Shown: positions 53,585-63,620, counted from the stretch's first letter. The stretch is 64,000 nt of DNA from Thermophagus sp052400625 (GCA_052400625.1 JBQTGH010000008.1), one strand, 5' to 3'. Translations and numbers: made by a program. The notes: generated by a model from the letters alone, not told the origin.

Positions 53585-54871
53585 TCAATAACTTTTCAGA
53601 TTAGAAGTATTACACCTTTTTATTATCAATTTTTGCAAATAAACCTGAAGGTTAGAAAACCCCGTTATCCCAATTTGGTGTGGATCATCCGGGACTTTAA
53701 ATCGTTTCTGCACCACCGGCAGTGGCTTCCTATAAATAATATCAGCCTCAGTAACGATAATATGTCCAATTCTATTTTCAATATTGGATACAATCAGGCT
53801 ATCCACCCAATCACGGCAACCGGGTCGAGCCCCTACCCTGTGTAAAATAAGTGCTTCAAGTTTTTCTGCAGGAATCAGATTTTTTAAAGATGCACCAAAT
53901 GGCCGTTGCAATTCCGGGAGGAAACGCCCGGACTGATCATGTACCTGATTGAAATGATGCCGGTAAACATTTCTATCATGAATGGTGACATTATCACTCC
54001 AGAAAAGATGAAAAGTATCTGCCTTATATTGGTGAACAGAAAGAAGAAAACGATTCAAATTGTCTGGACCCGTTATGTAAAGATTTCCTTCAATAAGGCC
54101 CCTTACGGGCAAATTGGAAGGTCCCCGGCTCCCAAAATAAATGGCATGAGATCCCGAATTGTAAATCAAGTTATTGAGAATTTCAACATCCCGTGAATCT
54201 CCCCTTATATTTGGATTTCGATCAAAATTAAAAGCAAAAATATTAGCAATTAGGCTAATCTTTTCTGAATTCATGGCCAGTAAACCACATGAATGGTCAA
54301 ATTTATTTAAAGCATACCCGATTATGGAATTGCTAATCGTAATACCAGGGCCTGCATTCAAGATTCCAATATTTTCATCGAGGCCAAAAGCGAACGAACA
54401 GTGATCAAAAACTACGTTATAAACCTTATCTTCAGTGCCGGTAATACTAACACAATCCGATTTAAGAGGATAGTGGCTTCCCAGTCTGAATCTCATATCC
54501 TGAAACAAGACATCATGTGTCTGCACAATGAGCGGCGCCCCTTCCACAGAGATGCCACTAGCAGGAGAAGATTGTCCTGCAACAAAAACATAGGGATTGG
54601 TGACATACAAAGGTTTTTTCAAACGAATCGTCCCTGAAATATTAAATACTATAATTCTAGGGAAATTTTTTGATACAGCTTCTCTTAAAGAACCTTTGCC
54701 GTCATTTTTCAAATTTGAAACATACAGAATAATTGGTTCTTCCTCTCCTCCATAGGCTGCTCTGGAGTGTGTGCCAAAGCCCGTAGATCCAGGAAAAATA
54801 TTTTGCGAAATGCCTAAATCGCACCACTGCAGAAGAAAAACTAAGAAAAAAAAACGAATTCCTATATTCAC
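53585..54871 (-). CDS. Secreted right-handed beta-helix protein, pectate lyase-like
   Basis: A 428-residue protein with a signal peptide (cleavage near GISQN, about 23) and a PL1-like parallel beta-helix: YVFVAGQSSPASGISVEG (about 94), FDHCSFAFGLDENI, IIGYALNKFDHSCG and DRNPNIRGDS. Pectate lyases cleave uronic-acid polymers by beta-elimination, but the catalytic arginine region is not certain here. The start is a GTG (54869-54871) with AAGG upstream; no ATG fits. It follows the acetyltransferase after 2 nt and has a paralogue at 56956. It may trim or release the surface polysaccharide made by this locus. Confidence 0.85.
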   Translation of the reverse strand: MNIGIRFFFLVFLLQWCDLGISQNIFPGSTGFGTHSRAAYGGEEEPIILYVSNLKNDGKGSLREAVSKNFPRIIVFNISGTIRLKKPLYVTNPYVFVAGQSSPASGISVEGAPLIVQTHDVLFQDMRFRLGSHYPLKSDCVSITGTEDKVYNVVFDHCSFAFGLDENIGILNAGPGITISNSIIGYALNKFDHSCGLLAMNSEKISLIANIFAFNFDRNPNIRGDSRDVEILNNLIYNSGSHAIYFGSRGPSNLPVRGLIEGNLYITGPDNLNRFLLSVHQYKADTFHLFWSDNVTIHDRNVYRHHFNQVHDQSGRFLPELQRPFGASLKNLIPAEKLEALILHRVGARPGCRDWVDSLIVSNIENRIGHIIVTEADIIYRKPLPVVQKRFKVPDDPHQIGITGFSNLQVYLQKLIIKRCNTSNLKSY

Positions 54872-54873
54872 AA

Positions 54874-55416
54874 TTATCGCCTTTTTTTATCTCTGTTTTC
54901 AAAAAAGTCCTGTAGCATCTTCTTTTTTTCCAAATAGGACATTCCTTTGGAATTAAATTTAAATTTACTCAACAACACCAATCGCTTTTGCATTTCGGTG
55001 GACAACACCACCTTTCCGGGATTGCCAAAAACCACGGAATTTGAAGGGATCCTACCTTTAACGACTGAGCCAGCCGCAATAATACAATTGTCACCAATTT
55101 CTGTATTTGGAAGAAGTATTGAGTTAAAACCTATACACACGTTATTTCCTACTTTTATCGATCCAAAAATATCCAATGAGGGAAATTCTTTTCTAAAAAC
55201 CCATACTGCTCCGTCGTGGGTCAAAAATCTAACATTATTAGATATAACCACATGATTTCCCAGTTTTATTAAATACGGTTCTGTGCCCCAATCTGCCGAA
55301 AATAATTTGCAACCATGGCCAATTTTTACACCCACTTTCCTTAACATCCATATTCTAAAGCAATTAATCGGAACAACCCGAACCAGCCTTACGACAATCT
55401 TATAGAAGTACTTCAT
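54874..55416 (-). CDS. Hexapeptide-repeat acyltransferase (O-acetyltransferase type)
   Basis: A 180-residue left-handed beta-helix protein of the maltose/galactoside O-acetyltransferase group. Hexapeptide coils run from about residue 65 to 145 (IKVGNNVCIGFNSILLPN, NTEIGDNCIIAAGSVVKG). The N-terminus (VVRLVRVVPINCFRIW) precedes the first coil. It probably acetylates a sugar of the surface polysaccharide using acetyl-CoA. It shares a transcript with the beta-helix protein downstream. Confidence 0.9.
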   Translation of the reverse strand: MKYFYKIVVRLVRVVPINCFRIWMLRKVGVKIGHGCKLFSADWGTEPYLIKLGNHVVISNNVRFLTHDGAVWVFRKEFPSLDIFGSIKVGNNVCIGFNSILLPNTEIGDNCIIAAGSVVKGRIPSNSVVFGNPGKVVLSTEMQKRLVLLSKFKFNSKGMSYLEKKKMLQDFFENRDKKRR

Positions 55417-55507
55417 TTAATTTTATTATTGATTCAGGAGTCTTAGTCAGGAGGCATTCTCAGCAAGAACTCCAACAAATGAAGATGACCCAATACACAA
55501 TATTTGC

Positions 55508-56362
55508 CTATTCACCCATCACAGACTCAACATCTCCTCTTCCTTCCAAAACATCCACAATACGTTTACAAAACAAAGGATAAGTTTTACCAGCTAATAA
55601 ATGGGAAGGATGGGAATCCCTCTCCCCGGTGGCATACTCCGGAAGGATATAATCCCCTCCCTTGGTTTCAAGAGACCTAAAATCCCAAATAAAGATGTTA
55701 TCCCCCGGTTGATCCCATTCACGCACTATCCATTCGGAAAAATCTGTGGCGGCAGCGGCTGCTTCAGGGTTGGTGGCCTGTTCTGTTAAAGCCGGGGGTG
55801 TCCACAATAGGAAAAGGGTAGTTTTATATTTATGCATTTCCTTTTTTAGTTCATTGTACTGCAGCTTATAATTCTCAATCATTCTCCTTTCCGAATCTAC
55901 ATCAGGAGTTCCATCAAAAACTATTTTACTAACGGGAAAACAGTGTTTAAAAATGATCATATCGTACTGAGGAGCCAAAATTTTCAATGTTGGTTGCTCC
56001 ATATAATAATCAGTGTCACCATGCTTCACCCATATATTATAATAATCGAAAGGATAATTTTTCCAGCCATAAGGGTCTCTTGATGGATAGGCCATCTCAG
56101 AGATATCATATTTTTTTCCACTATTTTTGTTGTAAACGCCAAACCATTTTTCAACGGCACCTCTAAATCCAAGCCTTCCTTTAATTTTTGAGATCAGGTT
56201 GTTTTCACCACGCCAAATTATTTGACCTGTACTGTGATGAAGAAAAAGCACCTTCTTTACATTGTTTCCATCCATATCAACAGAATTAGAGTTTTGACAA
56301 CCACCAATGATGATGATTCCCAGCAATACTGTAATGATTATATGCCGAAACATTTTTCTCAT
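55508..56362 (-). CDS. Lipoprotein of unknown function, SGNH hydrolase-like
   Basis: A 284-residue predicted lipoprotein (IIGGC, lipid Cys22). It starts with VLFLHHSTGQ, followed by an alternating fold with LFLLWTPPALT in the middle and DSHPSHLLAGKTYPLF near the C-terminus. The last motif resembles the D-x-x-H block of SGNH/GDSL hydrolases, but the block I serine motif is not clear (HHST may replace GDS). If active it could be a de-acetylase acting on the polysaccharide. Start choice: the ATG at 56360-56362; a longer frame begins only at a TTG. Confidence 0.6.
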   Translation of the reverse strand: MRKMFRHIIITVLLGIIIIGGCQNSNSVDMDGNNVKKVLFLHHSTGQIIWRGENNLISKIKGRLGFRGAVEKWFGVYNKNSGKKYDISEMAYPSRDPYGWKNYPFDYYNIWVKHGDTDYYMEQPTLKILAPQYDMIIFKHCFPVSKIVFDGTPDVDSERRMIENYKLQYNELKKEMHKYKTTLFLLWTPPALTEQATNPEAAAAATDFSEWIVREWDQPGDNIFIWDFRSLETKGGDYILPEYATGERDSHPSHLLAGKTYPLFCKRIVDVLEGRGDVESVMGE

Positions 56363-56955
56363 AAAATATTCCAATAAACGTAGCTGTTATAACAAAAATG
56401 AATAACTCGATATCTGAAAATTAGTTCCTCTACCTTTGAATGTCTACTTTTTTTTGACCAATAGAACAAATAAAAAGACAAAAAATCCAGTTCATAAACT
56501 TATTCCAACTTCTCTTTCAAAATCCATGGATTATTTCGTTGTAACAACCAACTTCAATCATACAAATAAGACAAATTCCTAATTCACTCCAGCAACTCAA
56601 TTCATAGCACTATCAGAAAAAAATAAAATTATGGGAAGAACTCAGAGTAACCGGAAAAGAAAATGGACAAAGGGAATAACCTTTTTAAGAGGTCGACCGA
56701 AACAATAAATGCACAAATAAACCACCAATGAAATAACAAATTAAGCATCGAGTTGGCCCTAGTTTTTTTGACAAAAGACCATAAAAATATGACGAATAAC
56801 TTTTAACTTTTTTTAACCAGATATCAAAAAGCGAGTGATAGCAAGCAATTCACACAATATCATAGTATTAATATCGGATAAAAATAATTGACGAAACAAC
56901 ATTTCCTAAAGATCTGCGTAATAGCTGCAAGAAACATTTAAAATTAATTTAGGCC
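56363..56955. other. Divergent intergenic region, no gene seen
   Basis: About 590 nt of AT-rich sequence between divergent genes. It should hold both promoters; I identify no exact core elements and no strong hairpins. Confidence 0.45.
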
Positions 56956-58485
56956 ATGAAGAAAAATTTTTTGAACAGGACGCTTCTGTCCATTGGGTTA
57001 ATTGGGTTCATTTGGGGTTGTCAGCTGGAAGATTTAGGCACAGTGACAGATCCTGGAACCGAGGAAGAACAAGCTGAAGAGGAGAATCCAGAGGAAGAAA
57101 ACCAACAGGAAGAATCGGAAAATGAAAATGAGACAAAAGGCGACTACAAAGTTCCGGAATTTTCAGAAACAAAGGCGTTTCCTACTGCTGAAGGATATGG
57201 TCGCTATACTAAGGGAGGCCGTGAAGGCAAAACCATATATGTTACCACATTAAAAGATGCTAAAGAGCCCGGAACACTTCGTTACGCTTTGGAAGTTGAA
57301 TCAGGACCGAGAACCGTTGTTTTTAAAGTATCTGGTATTATTGAGCTGAATACCGTTATAAAAATAACGGAACCTTATGTTACCATTGCAGGACAAACGG
57401 CTCCGGGCTCGGGAATCACCCTTAAAAATGCCGGGATTCAAATTGAGACCCATGATGTTATCATGAGGAATTTCAGAATCAGACCGGGGGATGACACAAA
57501 TACAGGCCTCGTCCCAACCGAACGAGACGCTTTATTTGTTTATAAGAATAGAGATTGTCACAATATCATGATCGACCAGATGAGTTTCACATGGGGCATC
57601 GATGAAAATGTGGATTTCTCCACCGGCTCAAGAAATATAACAATACAAAGAAGTATTATTGCGGAAGGATTATCTCATAGTCTCCACAATGAAGGAGAAC
57701 ATTCAAAAGGTTTATTAATGTTAAATAACCTGCATGAAATATCTATCATCAAAAATCTTTTTGCGCACAACATGAATCGTAATCCTTTGATTTCAAGCAA
57801 CAGTCAAGATATTCATGTGGTAAATAATTTAATTTACAACTGGGGCCCCATCAAACCTGGATATGGAACACATACGCAAATATTTAAAGACGAACGTCCT
57901 ATCAATGATGCGGTAATTTATCGTAACTTCTATCGTAAAGGGCGTACCAGTTCAGATCTACCTTTGTTTCGTACTGGAAACTGGTACTTGGTTGACGGGT
58001 CCACTTTCTTCATTGACGAAAACTATATTGATGACAATGGCGATGTTAATCCCATAAAAAAGGTTAGCTCATCTTACATTTCATATCCTGAATTTTATGC
58101 CTCTTTTATGGTAGACGCGCCACCCTCCAGATGGGACAGCAACTATGATGACATCCTGAAAATCAATGAGGTTGAAGACTATGTTTTGAAAAATGTAGGC
58201 GCCAGATATCCCATTTTAGATAATGTAGATGCAAGAATTATTGAAGAAACCAGGACTTATTCCGGTGATTTCGTAGACTCCCCTGATGATCGAGGCGGTT
58301 ATCCTTCTCAATTCCAAGGAGATGTTCCACAAGACTCTGACGAAGATGGGATCCCTGACAAATGGGAAATAGCCAAAGGTCTTGATCCCAATTCATCCCA
58401 AGATGCTAAAGAATATACCATTTCTTCCTATTACACCAATTTAGAAATGTATATCAATGAATTAGCAGGTGATTATCAGCTTTAG
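56956..58485 (+). CDS. Pectate lyase-like beta-helix lipoprotein with calcium-binding tail
   Basis: A 509-residue predicted lipoprotein (IWGCQ, lipid Cys22). A Glu/Asn-rich acidic linker (about 30-65) separates the anchor from a PL1-like beta-helix (70-430), which has the same core as the protein at 53585 (YVTIAGQTAPGSGITLKN, SFTWGIDENVD, NRNPLISSNSQD). The C-terminus carries a DSDEDGIPDKWE calcium-binding (thrombospondin type-3/dockerin-like) motif. The acidic linker suggests surface export of the lipoprotein. It may cleave or bind uronic-acid polymers. It is the only plus-strand gene of the polysaccharide locus and ends in a terminator inside the convergent GT4 gene. Confidence 0.88.
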   Translation: MKKNFLNRTLLSIGLIGFIWGCQLEDLGTVTDPGTEEEQAEEENPEEENQQEESENENETKGDYKVPEFSETKAFPTAEGYGRYTKGGREGKTIYVTTLKDAKEPGTLRYALEVESGPRTVVFKVSGIIELNTVIKITEPYVTIAGQTAPGSGITLKNAGIQIETHDVIMRNFRIRPGDDTNTGLVPTERDALFVYKNRDCHNIMIDQMSFTWGIDENVDFSTGSRNITIQRSIIAEGLSHSLHNEGEHSKGLLMLNNLHEISIIKNLFAHNMNRNPLISSNSQDIHVVNNLIYNWGPIKPGYGTHTQIFKDERPINDAVIYRNFYRKGRTSSDLPLFRTGNWYLVDGSTFFIDENYIDDNGDVNPIKKVSSSYISYPEFYASFMVDAPPSRWDSNYDDILKINEVEDYVLKNVGARYPILDNVDARIIEETRTYSGDFVDSPDDRGGYPSQFQGDVPQDSDEDGIPDKWEIAKGLDPNSSQDAKEYTISSYYTNLEMYINELAGDYQL

Positions 58486-59672
58486 TCACTAGAAAAATAA
58501 CTTTTACTTCCCCTGAGTTCCGGAAATTGATCCCGGCGATTCAGGGGTTTTTTATGCTCAATCATCCAACGGTAAATTTGAGCATACCGCTGGGCCAGTT
58601 TTTCCCAATTGTATTCATTTTTCAATTTTCTATAGGCTTTACGAGCTACTTCAATGGCTTTAGCTTCATCCTTAAAGATAAAAGTCATTTTTTGGGCCAG
58701 ATCATCGGAATTGCCCGACTGAAAAAAGAAAGCCTCGCTATCGTCAAAAACTTGCCTATTGCCCGGAATATCACTGCAAATAAGAGGCACTTGAGCCGAG
58801 GCTGCTTCCAACAACATATTTGACATACCTTCATGATAGCTTGGAAAGACGAACAATCTCGCATTTTTAAGATAGGCCATCAATAATGATTTATCTTTAA
58901 TAATATCAATAAACCGGACATCGAGTGCCTGAGATATTTCATCCAGTTTTCGGGCATACTCAGGAGAATGGGAGCGATTTCCAATAACAAGCACTCGACC
59001 TTTATAATTAATTTTCACCAAAGCTTCCAACATCAAATGAGCGCCTTTGGATTCCATAATTCGGCCAGAGGCAAAGAGCACATAATCTTTTTCATCAATA
59101 TCCGGTAATTGAGCATCTTCCTCAAACACAATGCCGTTAGGAATAAATAATATTTTTCTTTTTGTCCGAGTCTGAAACAGCTCTGCCACAGGCCTATTCA
59201 CCGTAGTAACCACATCAGCCGGCATTTTAAAAAAAAGCCACTCCATAAAGCGAAAATACTGACGCACTGGCCAACTCCACTTGGCGGCAAACTGAGGACG
59301 AGCTCTATGACCAGAGACGACACGAAACCTAAGTCTCAACAAGGGAACTATAAAAGCCGCATCCACATGGAACACATGTATCACGTCAAAGTCCCCTGCC
59401 AGCAAACAATGCCAGGTAGCTCTCAAATAGTAGTATATAGTATTCAGTGCGCCAATAAAAAACTTTTTATACACGATTTGTTCTACTCCATCGTACACAC
59501 CAGTCTTTCGGAAGGTATGGGTATCGGTATTAAAAACCACAAAATGAAATTCATCTTTTAAATAGAACATCATGTTTTCTCCGGCACGCGCCGAGCCGCC
59601 AAAGGCAGGCAGTCCCTTAAGACCAATCACCCCTACTTTTGGTTTGGAATATTTTGATTTTCCGCTTTTCAT
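58482..59672 (-). CDS. GT4 glycosyltransferase
   Basis: A 396-residue GT-B protein of family GT4, transferring a sugar from a nucleotide donor to the growing repeat unit. N-terminal domain with VGVIGLKGLPAFGGSARAGE (about 13), C-terminal domain with LFASGRIMESKGAHLMLEAL (about 198) and the donor-site E-x7-E region FPSYHEGMSNMLLEAAS. Its 3' end overlaps the stop of the convergent pectate-lyase-like gene by 4 nt, and that gene's terminator lies inside its coding sequence. Cytoplasmic, no signal peptide. Confidence 0.93.
   Translation of the reverse strand: MKSGKSKYSKPKVGVIGLKGLPAFGGSARAGENMMFYLKDEFHFVVFNTDTHTFRKTGVYDGVEQIVYKKFFIGALNTIYYYLRATWHCLLAGDFDVIHVFHVDAAFIVPLLRLRFRVVSGHRARPQFAAKWSWPVRQYFRFMEWLFFKMPADVVTTVNRPVAELFQTRTKRKILFIPNGIVFEEDAQLPDIDEKDYVLFASGRIMESKGAHLMLEALVKINYKGRVLVIGNRSHSPEYARKLDEISQALDVRFIDIIKDKSLLMAYLKNARLFVFPSYHEGMSNMLLEAASAQVPLICSDIPGNRQVFDDSEAFFFQSGNSDDLAQKMTFIFKDEAKAIEVARKAYRKLKNEYNWEKLAQRYAQIYRWMIEHKKPLNRRDQFPELRGSKSYFSSD
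58510..58554 (+). terminator. Terminator of the pectate-lyase-like gene, inside the GT4 gene
   Basis: CCCCTGA (58510-58516) pairs with TCAGGGG (58541-58547), followed on the plus strand by T7. The inner part can add CCGG/CCGG-type pairs. It lies entirely within the convergent GT4 coding region. Confidence 0.8.
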
Positions 59673-59783
59673 ATCTTTTTTATATACCTCTTAACTAGCA
59701 TGTTGCCAAGATTTTCATATAATGAACCCATTATGATATTCGCCTATAAACCTCTTAATAAAAAAATAAATTCATTTCAAGTT

Positions 59784-60848
59784 TTAACCGATAATCCTTT
59801 CATCCAATAGCTCTCGATAACGGTAAAAAAAATGTTGCGTTGAAAACTTCTCTTTAACCAACCGAAAACCATAATCTCCCATCTTTTGCCTAAGTGGGTA
59901 ATTTTCAATGAGTTTTTCTAAAATTTCTGCTATTACCTCTGGTGATTTTTTAGAAACTAAAAAGCCGTTTTTTCCGTCTTCCACCAAGTGATTATTATCT
60001 CCAACATTGGTAGCCAATATTGGCAAACCAGAGGCCATAGCCTCCATAATTGAATTTGACAAGCCTTCCTTTAATGAAGTGGAAAGATAGATGTCGGCCC
60101 TCTGGAATAACTCTCCAATATTTGAAGGATCCGTCATTATTTCGACACAGTCGTTTAGTTCTAAATCTTCAATCCATTTTCTAATATCAGCTTCCTGTGC
60201 ACCGTAGCCGGCAATAACATATCTGAATTTCACCCCTCTCTTCTTCAGCAATTGTATGGATAACAACGCAGTGCAATAATCTTTTTGAGGAAGAAAACGT
60301 GCTGCGGTAAAAACAATTGGAACATCAGACTCATTACGCACCGGCATCTCTTCATTGGTATCGATGGCATTGTGAATCACCACCATCTTATCAACACGAA
60401 AGCCCTGTTTCGCAAGAATTTGAGTGCCCGAATAATTATTAAAAATAGTTTTATAAGAGATGTGATTATGCAATAGTTTTTGCCATTTCAATTTGGAGGG
60501 GGCAATTTCACAATTGCGAATACCTCCAAAAACAAGAGGTACACCAGCCAGCTTCCCGGCAATACCTCCCGCCAAATTATTGACCAATAAAAAATTAAAC
60601 AAGCAAGACACTTTATTCTTCCTAAAAAAGCGCCACAACTGAAATAATTTGACTCCAAAATTTCCATTCAGAAAAGTCACATTCAAATTGTGCTCTTTAA
60701 TAAATTCCTGAAAAGCGGGTGCGACTACACTTTTGTCCCACACAAGCAAAAATACCGGATATTGTTTACTGAGTTCCCTGGTCAGCATAAGACTTTGTTT
60801 TTCAGCGCCACCCACACTCAATTGTTTTATAAAAACAGCAATTACCAT
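59784..60848 (-). CDS. GT4 glycosyltransferase
   Basis: A 354-residue GT4 protein. The acceptor side has KQLSVGGAEKQSLML near the N-terminus; the donor side has FTAARFLPQKDYCTALLSI and STSLKEGLSNSIMEAMASGLPI (E-x7-E), then GDNNHLVEDGKNGFLV. Start choice: the longer frame starts at a TTG (60875); the ATG at 60846-60848 is used and gives the usual N-terminus. It lies 111 nt downstream (in transcription sense) of nothing overlapping, within the minus-strand glycosyltransferase run. Confidence 0.92.
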   Translation of the reverse strand: MVIAVFIKQLSVGGAEKQSLMLTRELSKQYPVFLLVWDKSVVAPAFQEFIKEHNLNVTFLNGNFGVKLFQLWRFFRKNKVSCLFNFLLVNNLAGGIAGKLAGVPLVFGGIRNCEIAPSKLKWQKLLHNHISYKTIFNNYSGTQILAKQGFRVDKMVVIHNAIDTNEEMPVRNESDVPIVFTAARFLPQKDYCTALLSIQLLKKRGVKFRYVIAGYGAQEADIRKWIEDLELNDCVEIMTDPSNIGELFQRADIYLSTSLKEGLSNSIMEAMASGLPILATNVGDNNHLVEDGKNGFLVSKKSPEVIAEILEKLIENYPLRQKMGDYGFRLVKEKFSTQHFFYRYRELLDERIIG

Positions 60849-61089
60849 AATGACTAAATCATTTATTTTTTCCAAACAACTTTATTCTGTATGATCTGAA
60901 GGTTCGCAATGCTACTTTTTCCGCACAAGGGAAAACATGCATCATTCCACTATTTATTCACCTGATTAATGACAGTCATCCACTCATCGGCACATAACCT
61001 ACCTAAAACATTATCACAATGAAACTTGCACAACACCCCTAAATTTATAAATACACTTATTGTGGCAAAAATCGTCATACTCGTTTCAT

Positions 61090-62532
61090 TTAATAATAAC
61101 AATCTCCCATTAAACGGTCATTGTTAACTGCCACAGTGTGAAAAGAAGACAATTTACTGTACCATGGGAAAAGAAATTCTCCTTCAACCGACTCCGAATA
61201 CTCATATTCTGATAAGATATCTACTCGGCATAATTTCATCCCCCCTCCATATTTGTGAAGACAATTTTGAGTCGGCCGATACAATTTCCCATTAAAATTA
61301 AATAGCGGCCCTGCCGGTCTGGCATGTCTGATATCAGAAACCACGGGATTTTGGGGATGAGCAACCCATTTCCCCTGAATAATATCATCGGTATAAAACA
61401 AATACAAATCCTGGTACGAAGAAGCATATGCTTTAGGCTTTTTAACTGAAAAAATCCACCATTTATTATTATGGTAAAATGGTGTGGTATCCACCCATTT
61501 CTCATTTTCAAAAACCGTTCTGAATGGCTCCCAAACGTCCGGAAAATGAAGAGCTCTGTAAATGGTCAAATTGTTTCCCTCGCTATTTTCTGGGATCATG
61601 TACCATTGGCCCTTTTCTGAGAAGACAAAAGGATAGGAAAGGTGGGTGGACAGGTTAAGCACCACTGATGGGTTTTCTAAAGGTTTTAGCGTATTTCGAT
61701 CCAAAGTCGTAACCGAGATATGTCCTTTTTCGTTCACTTCCTCTTCAATGAAAAGATATAAATTATCCCCTGCATCGACCAACATAGGATCAGCCCACTC
61801 AACCCCTTTGGGGGGAGAAATAACTTCTCCGCGAACACGCTTCATAAGCTTCAAGGACTCTACAGTCATGATGATTAGCCTCCATCTGGGAACAAGGTAA
61901 TTTTCCCGAAATTTTTGAAAAAAATCCCAGAAGGGAAATTTCAGCACTTTCAAAAAAGCTCCACCTTCTATATCAGACAATTGCGCCAAACACAATCGAT
62001 GCGGTTGCCCATAGATCAAATAATCGAAAACCCGTTCCAAGTTATGTCTTAAAAAACCAGTGTTTTTACCCAATGTATAACTTCTAACCTGGAAAAAAGC
62101 CTGATAACATTTTTCTCGCCCAAGCTCGTTCAAGACAAGCGGACGTGCCTGAGCAAGAAAATAAAGCCAAAAAAACCACAAACCGCTAATACCACTTGCT
62201 ATTATTTTATTTCCTCTTTGAACTGATACTCCATTCGTATCCTTAGTAATTTCTAAAATACTATTTTGATGTTTTTGAGAATCCATTGCCACGAATGGTG
62301 TTCCATTTATTTCTGAAACTACAGGAAACAAGGTTGTCAAATCAACGGGTTCAAAAACTTTTTTGATGGACTTTGGGAAAAACATAAAAGGAAAAAAACT
62401 CCCCTTTTTCCGTCGATTTTTAATAAGTACCTTGACTTCTACATTATTATCTTTTGAATATTCAATAAGCATATTTGCAACCCAGCGGGCCACCCATTTA
62501 TGCTCAAAGATGACAATCAGCTGATGCTTCAT
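61090..62532 (-). CDS. GINT1-like protein (glucosamine inositolphosphorylceramide transferase-type propeller)
   Basis: A 480-residue protein without a signal peptide. The N-terminal third (about 1-210) is of unknown fold with a KHEQ-type start and a hydrophobic stretch near 120-135. The rest (about 225-470) is a five-bladed beta-propeller related to GH32/43 clans, with ISPPKGVEWADPML, HLSYPFVFSEKGQWYMIPE and WVDTTPFYHNNKWWIF. Such proteins are annotated from plant GINT1 similarity, but in bacteria they occur in polysaccharide loci with no known activity. Its start overlaps the GT4 stop by 4 nt (ATGA), so they are coupled. A transferase or modifying role is likely. Confidence 0.72.
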   Translation of the reverse strand: MKHQLIVIFEHKWVARWVANMLIEYSKDNNVEVKVLIKNRRKKGSFFPFMFFPKSIKKVFEPVDLTTLFPVVSEINGTPFVAMDSQKHQNSILEITKDTNGVSVQRGNKIIASGISGLWFFWLYFLAQARPLVLNELGREKCYQAFFQVRSYTLGKNTGFLRHNLERVFDYLIYGQPHRLCLAQLSDIEGGAFLKVLKFPFWDFFQKFRENYLVPRWRLIIMTVESLKLMKRVRGEVISPPKGVEWADPMLVDAGDNLYLFIEEEVNEKGHISVTTLDRNTLKPLENPSVVLNLSTHLSYPFVFSEKGQWYMIPENSEGNNLTIYRALHFPDVWEPFRTVFENEKWVDTTPFYHNNKWWIFSVKKPKAYASSYQDLYLFYTDDIIQGKWVAHPQNPVVSDIRHARPAGPLFNFNGKLYRPTQNCLHKYGGGMKLCRVDILSEYEYSESVEGEFLFPWYSKLSSFHTVAVNNDRLMGDCYY

Positions 62533-63620
62533 AGTTTAACTACTTCTTTGTAAATATTTTCATATCCCGTCACCATCTGATCAATGGAATATATTGAGGA
62601 GACAATATCTCTTCCTTGCCTACCAAACTTCAGAGATAGTTCTTTGTTATCCAATAGTGTAATGATCTTCTTGCCCATTTCTTCATAATCGTCCTGCGGC
62701 ACTAAAAAACCACTTTTACCTTCTTGAACCACTTCATTTATCCCAAAAACGTTGGTAGCCACCACCGGTTTTTCAAACAGCATATACTCTAATAGGCTGT
62801 TGGACGTACCTTCCCCAAATGAAGCCAAAACACCTACGTCGAAGATGGATACATAATCCTCCACATTTCTCACCTTGCCTGTAAAAATGAAATGTTTTTC
62901 TTTCCCTGAAGGAACCATTTCCTTGATTCGTTGCTTATCCGGACCGTCCCCAACAATGAAAAATACTACATCATCTCTTTTATCGAGGACATATCCGGCA
63001 GCCTTCATATACATAGAGAAATTTTTTCTCCAGTCGATAGTAGCGACCATTCCCACCACTTTCAGATTTTTCCTAATTTCCAATCGTTGTCTGACTTCTT
63101 CATTTTCCGGAACATTCACCATTCGATCAAAATTAATCCCATTTCGTATCAAGCGTCCTTTATTTTTCGAAACTTTATATACCTGAAGTCCTATTTCCGA
63201 ATTAGAAATGATAACATCCGAGAAGGGGAATGTACACCTTACCCGAAACCAGTCGGCCGATAAGAAACGCAACCGGGAGTTGGCGATCATTCCATTAACA
63301 AATGGCTTTTTGTACAACAAGATATAAGGCAATCCGACAATTGCTGGCAACCCCCCCCACGAATGAACCAGGTCTGGATTAAACTGCCCTGCTCTCCTGA
63401 AAAAAGACCAGGCAACACGGGGATCTGCCCTAAATTGCCTTTTTAAATAAACCAGTTCAACATTGGGAAAACCATATATCTCTTCATAATGCACCTCGTT
63501 TTTCAACAAAAGAACCAATACCTGATATTCACCCTGCTTTGAAAGAACACGTAAAAGTTCCACAAGTCGTCGCTGTTTCCCTCCGTCCCGCAAACTTTCT
63601 ATGATCATTAAAATTCTCAT
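62529..63620 (-). CDS. GT4 glycosyltransferase
   Basis: A 363-residue GT4 protein. It begins MRILMIIESLRDGGKQRRLVE, has VHSWGGLPAIVGLPYILLYK in the N-terminal domain, and VGMVATIDWRKNFSMYMKA plus SFGEGTSNSLLEYMLFEKPV (E-x7-E) in the donor domain. Both ends overlap neighbours by 4 nt (ATGA), so it is translationally coupled to the GT4 upstream and to the GINT1-like gene downstream. Confidence 0.93.
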   Translation of the reverse strand: MRILMIIESLRDGGKQRRLVELLRVLSKQGEYQVLVLLLKNEVHYEEIYGFPNVELVYLKRQFRADPRVAWSFFRRAGQFNPDLVHSWGGLPAIVGLPYILLYKKPFVNGMIANSRLRFLSADWFRVRCTFPFSDVIISNSEIGLQVYKVSKNKGRLIRNGINFDRMVNVPENEEVRQRLEIRKNLKVVGMVATIDWRKNFSMYMKAAGYVLDKRDDVVFFIVGDGPDKQRIKEMVPSGKEKHFIFTGKVRNVEDYVSIFDVGVLASFGEGTSNSLLEYMLFEKPVVATNVFGINEVVQEGKSGFLVPQDDYEEMGKKIITLLDNKELSLKFGRQGRDIVSSIYSIDQMVTGYENIYKEVVKL

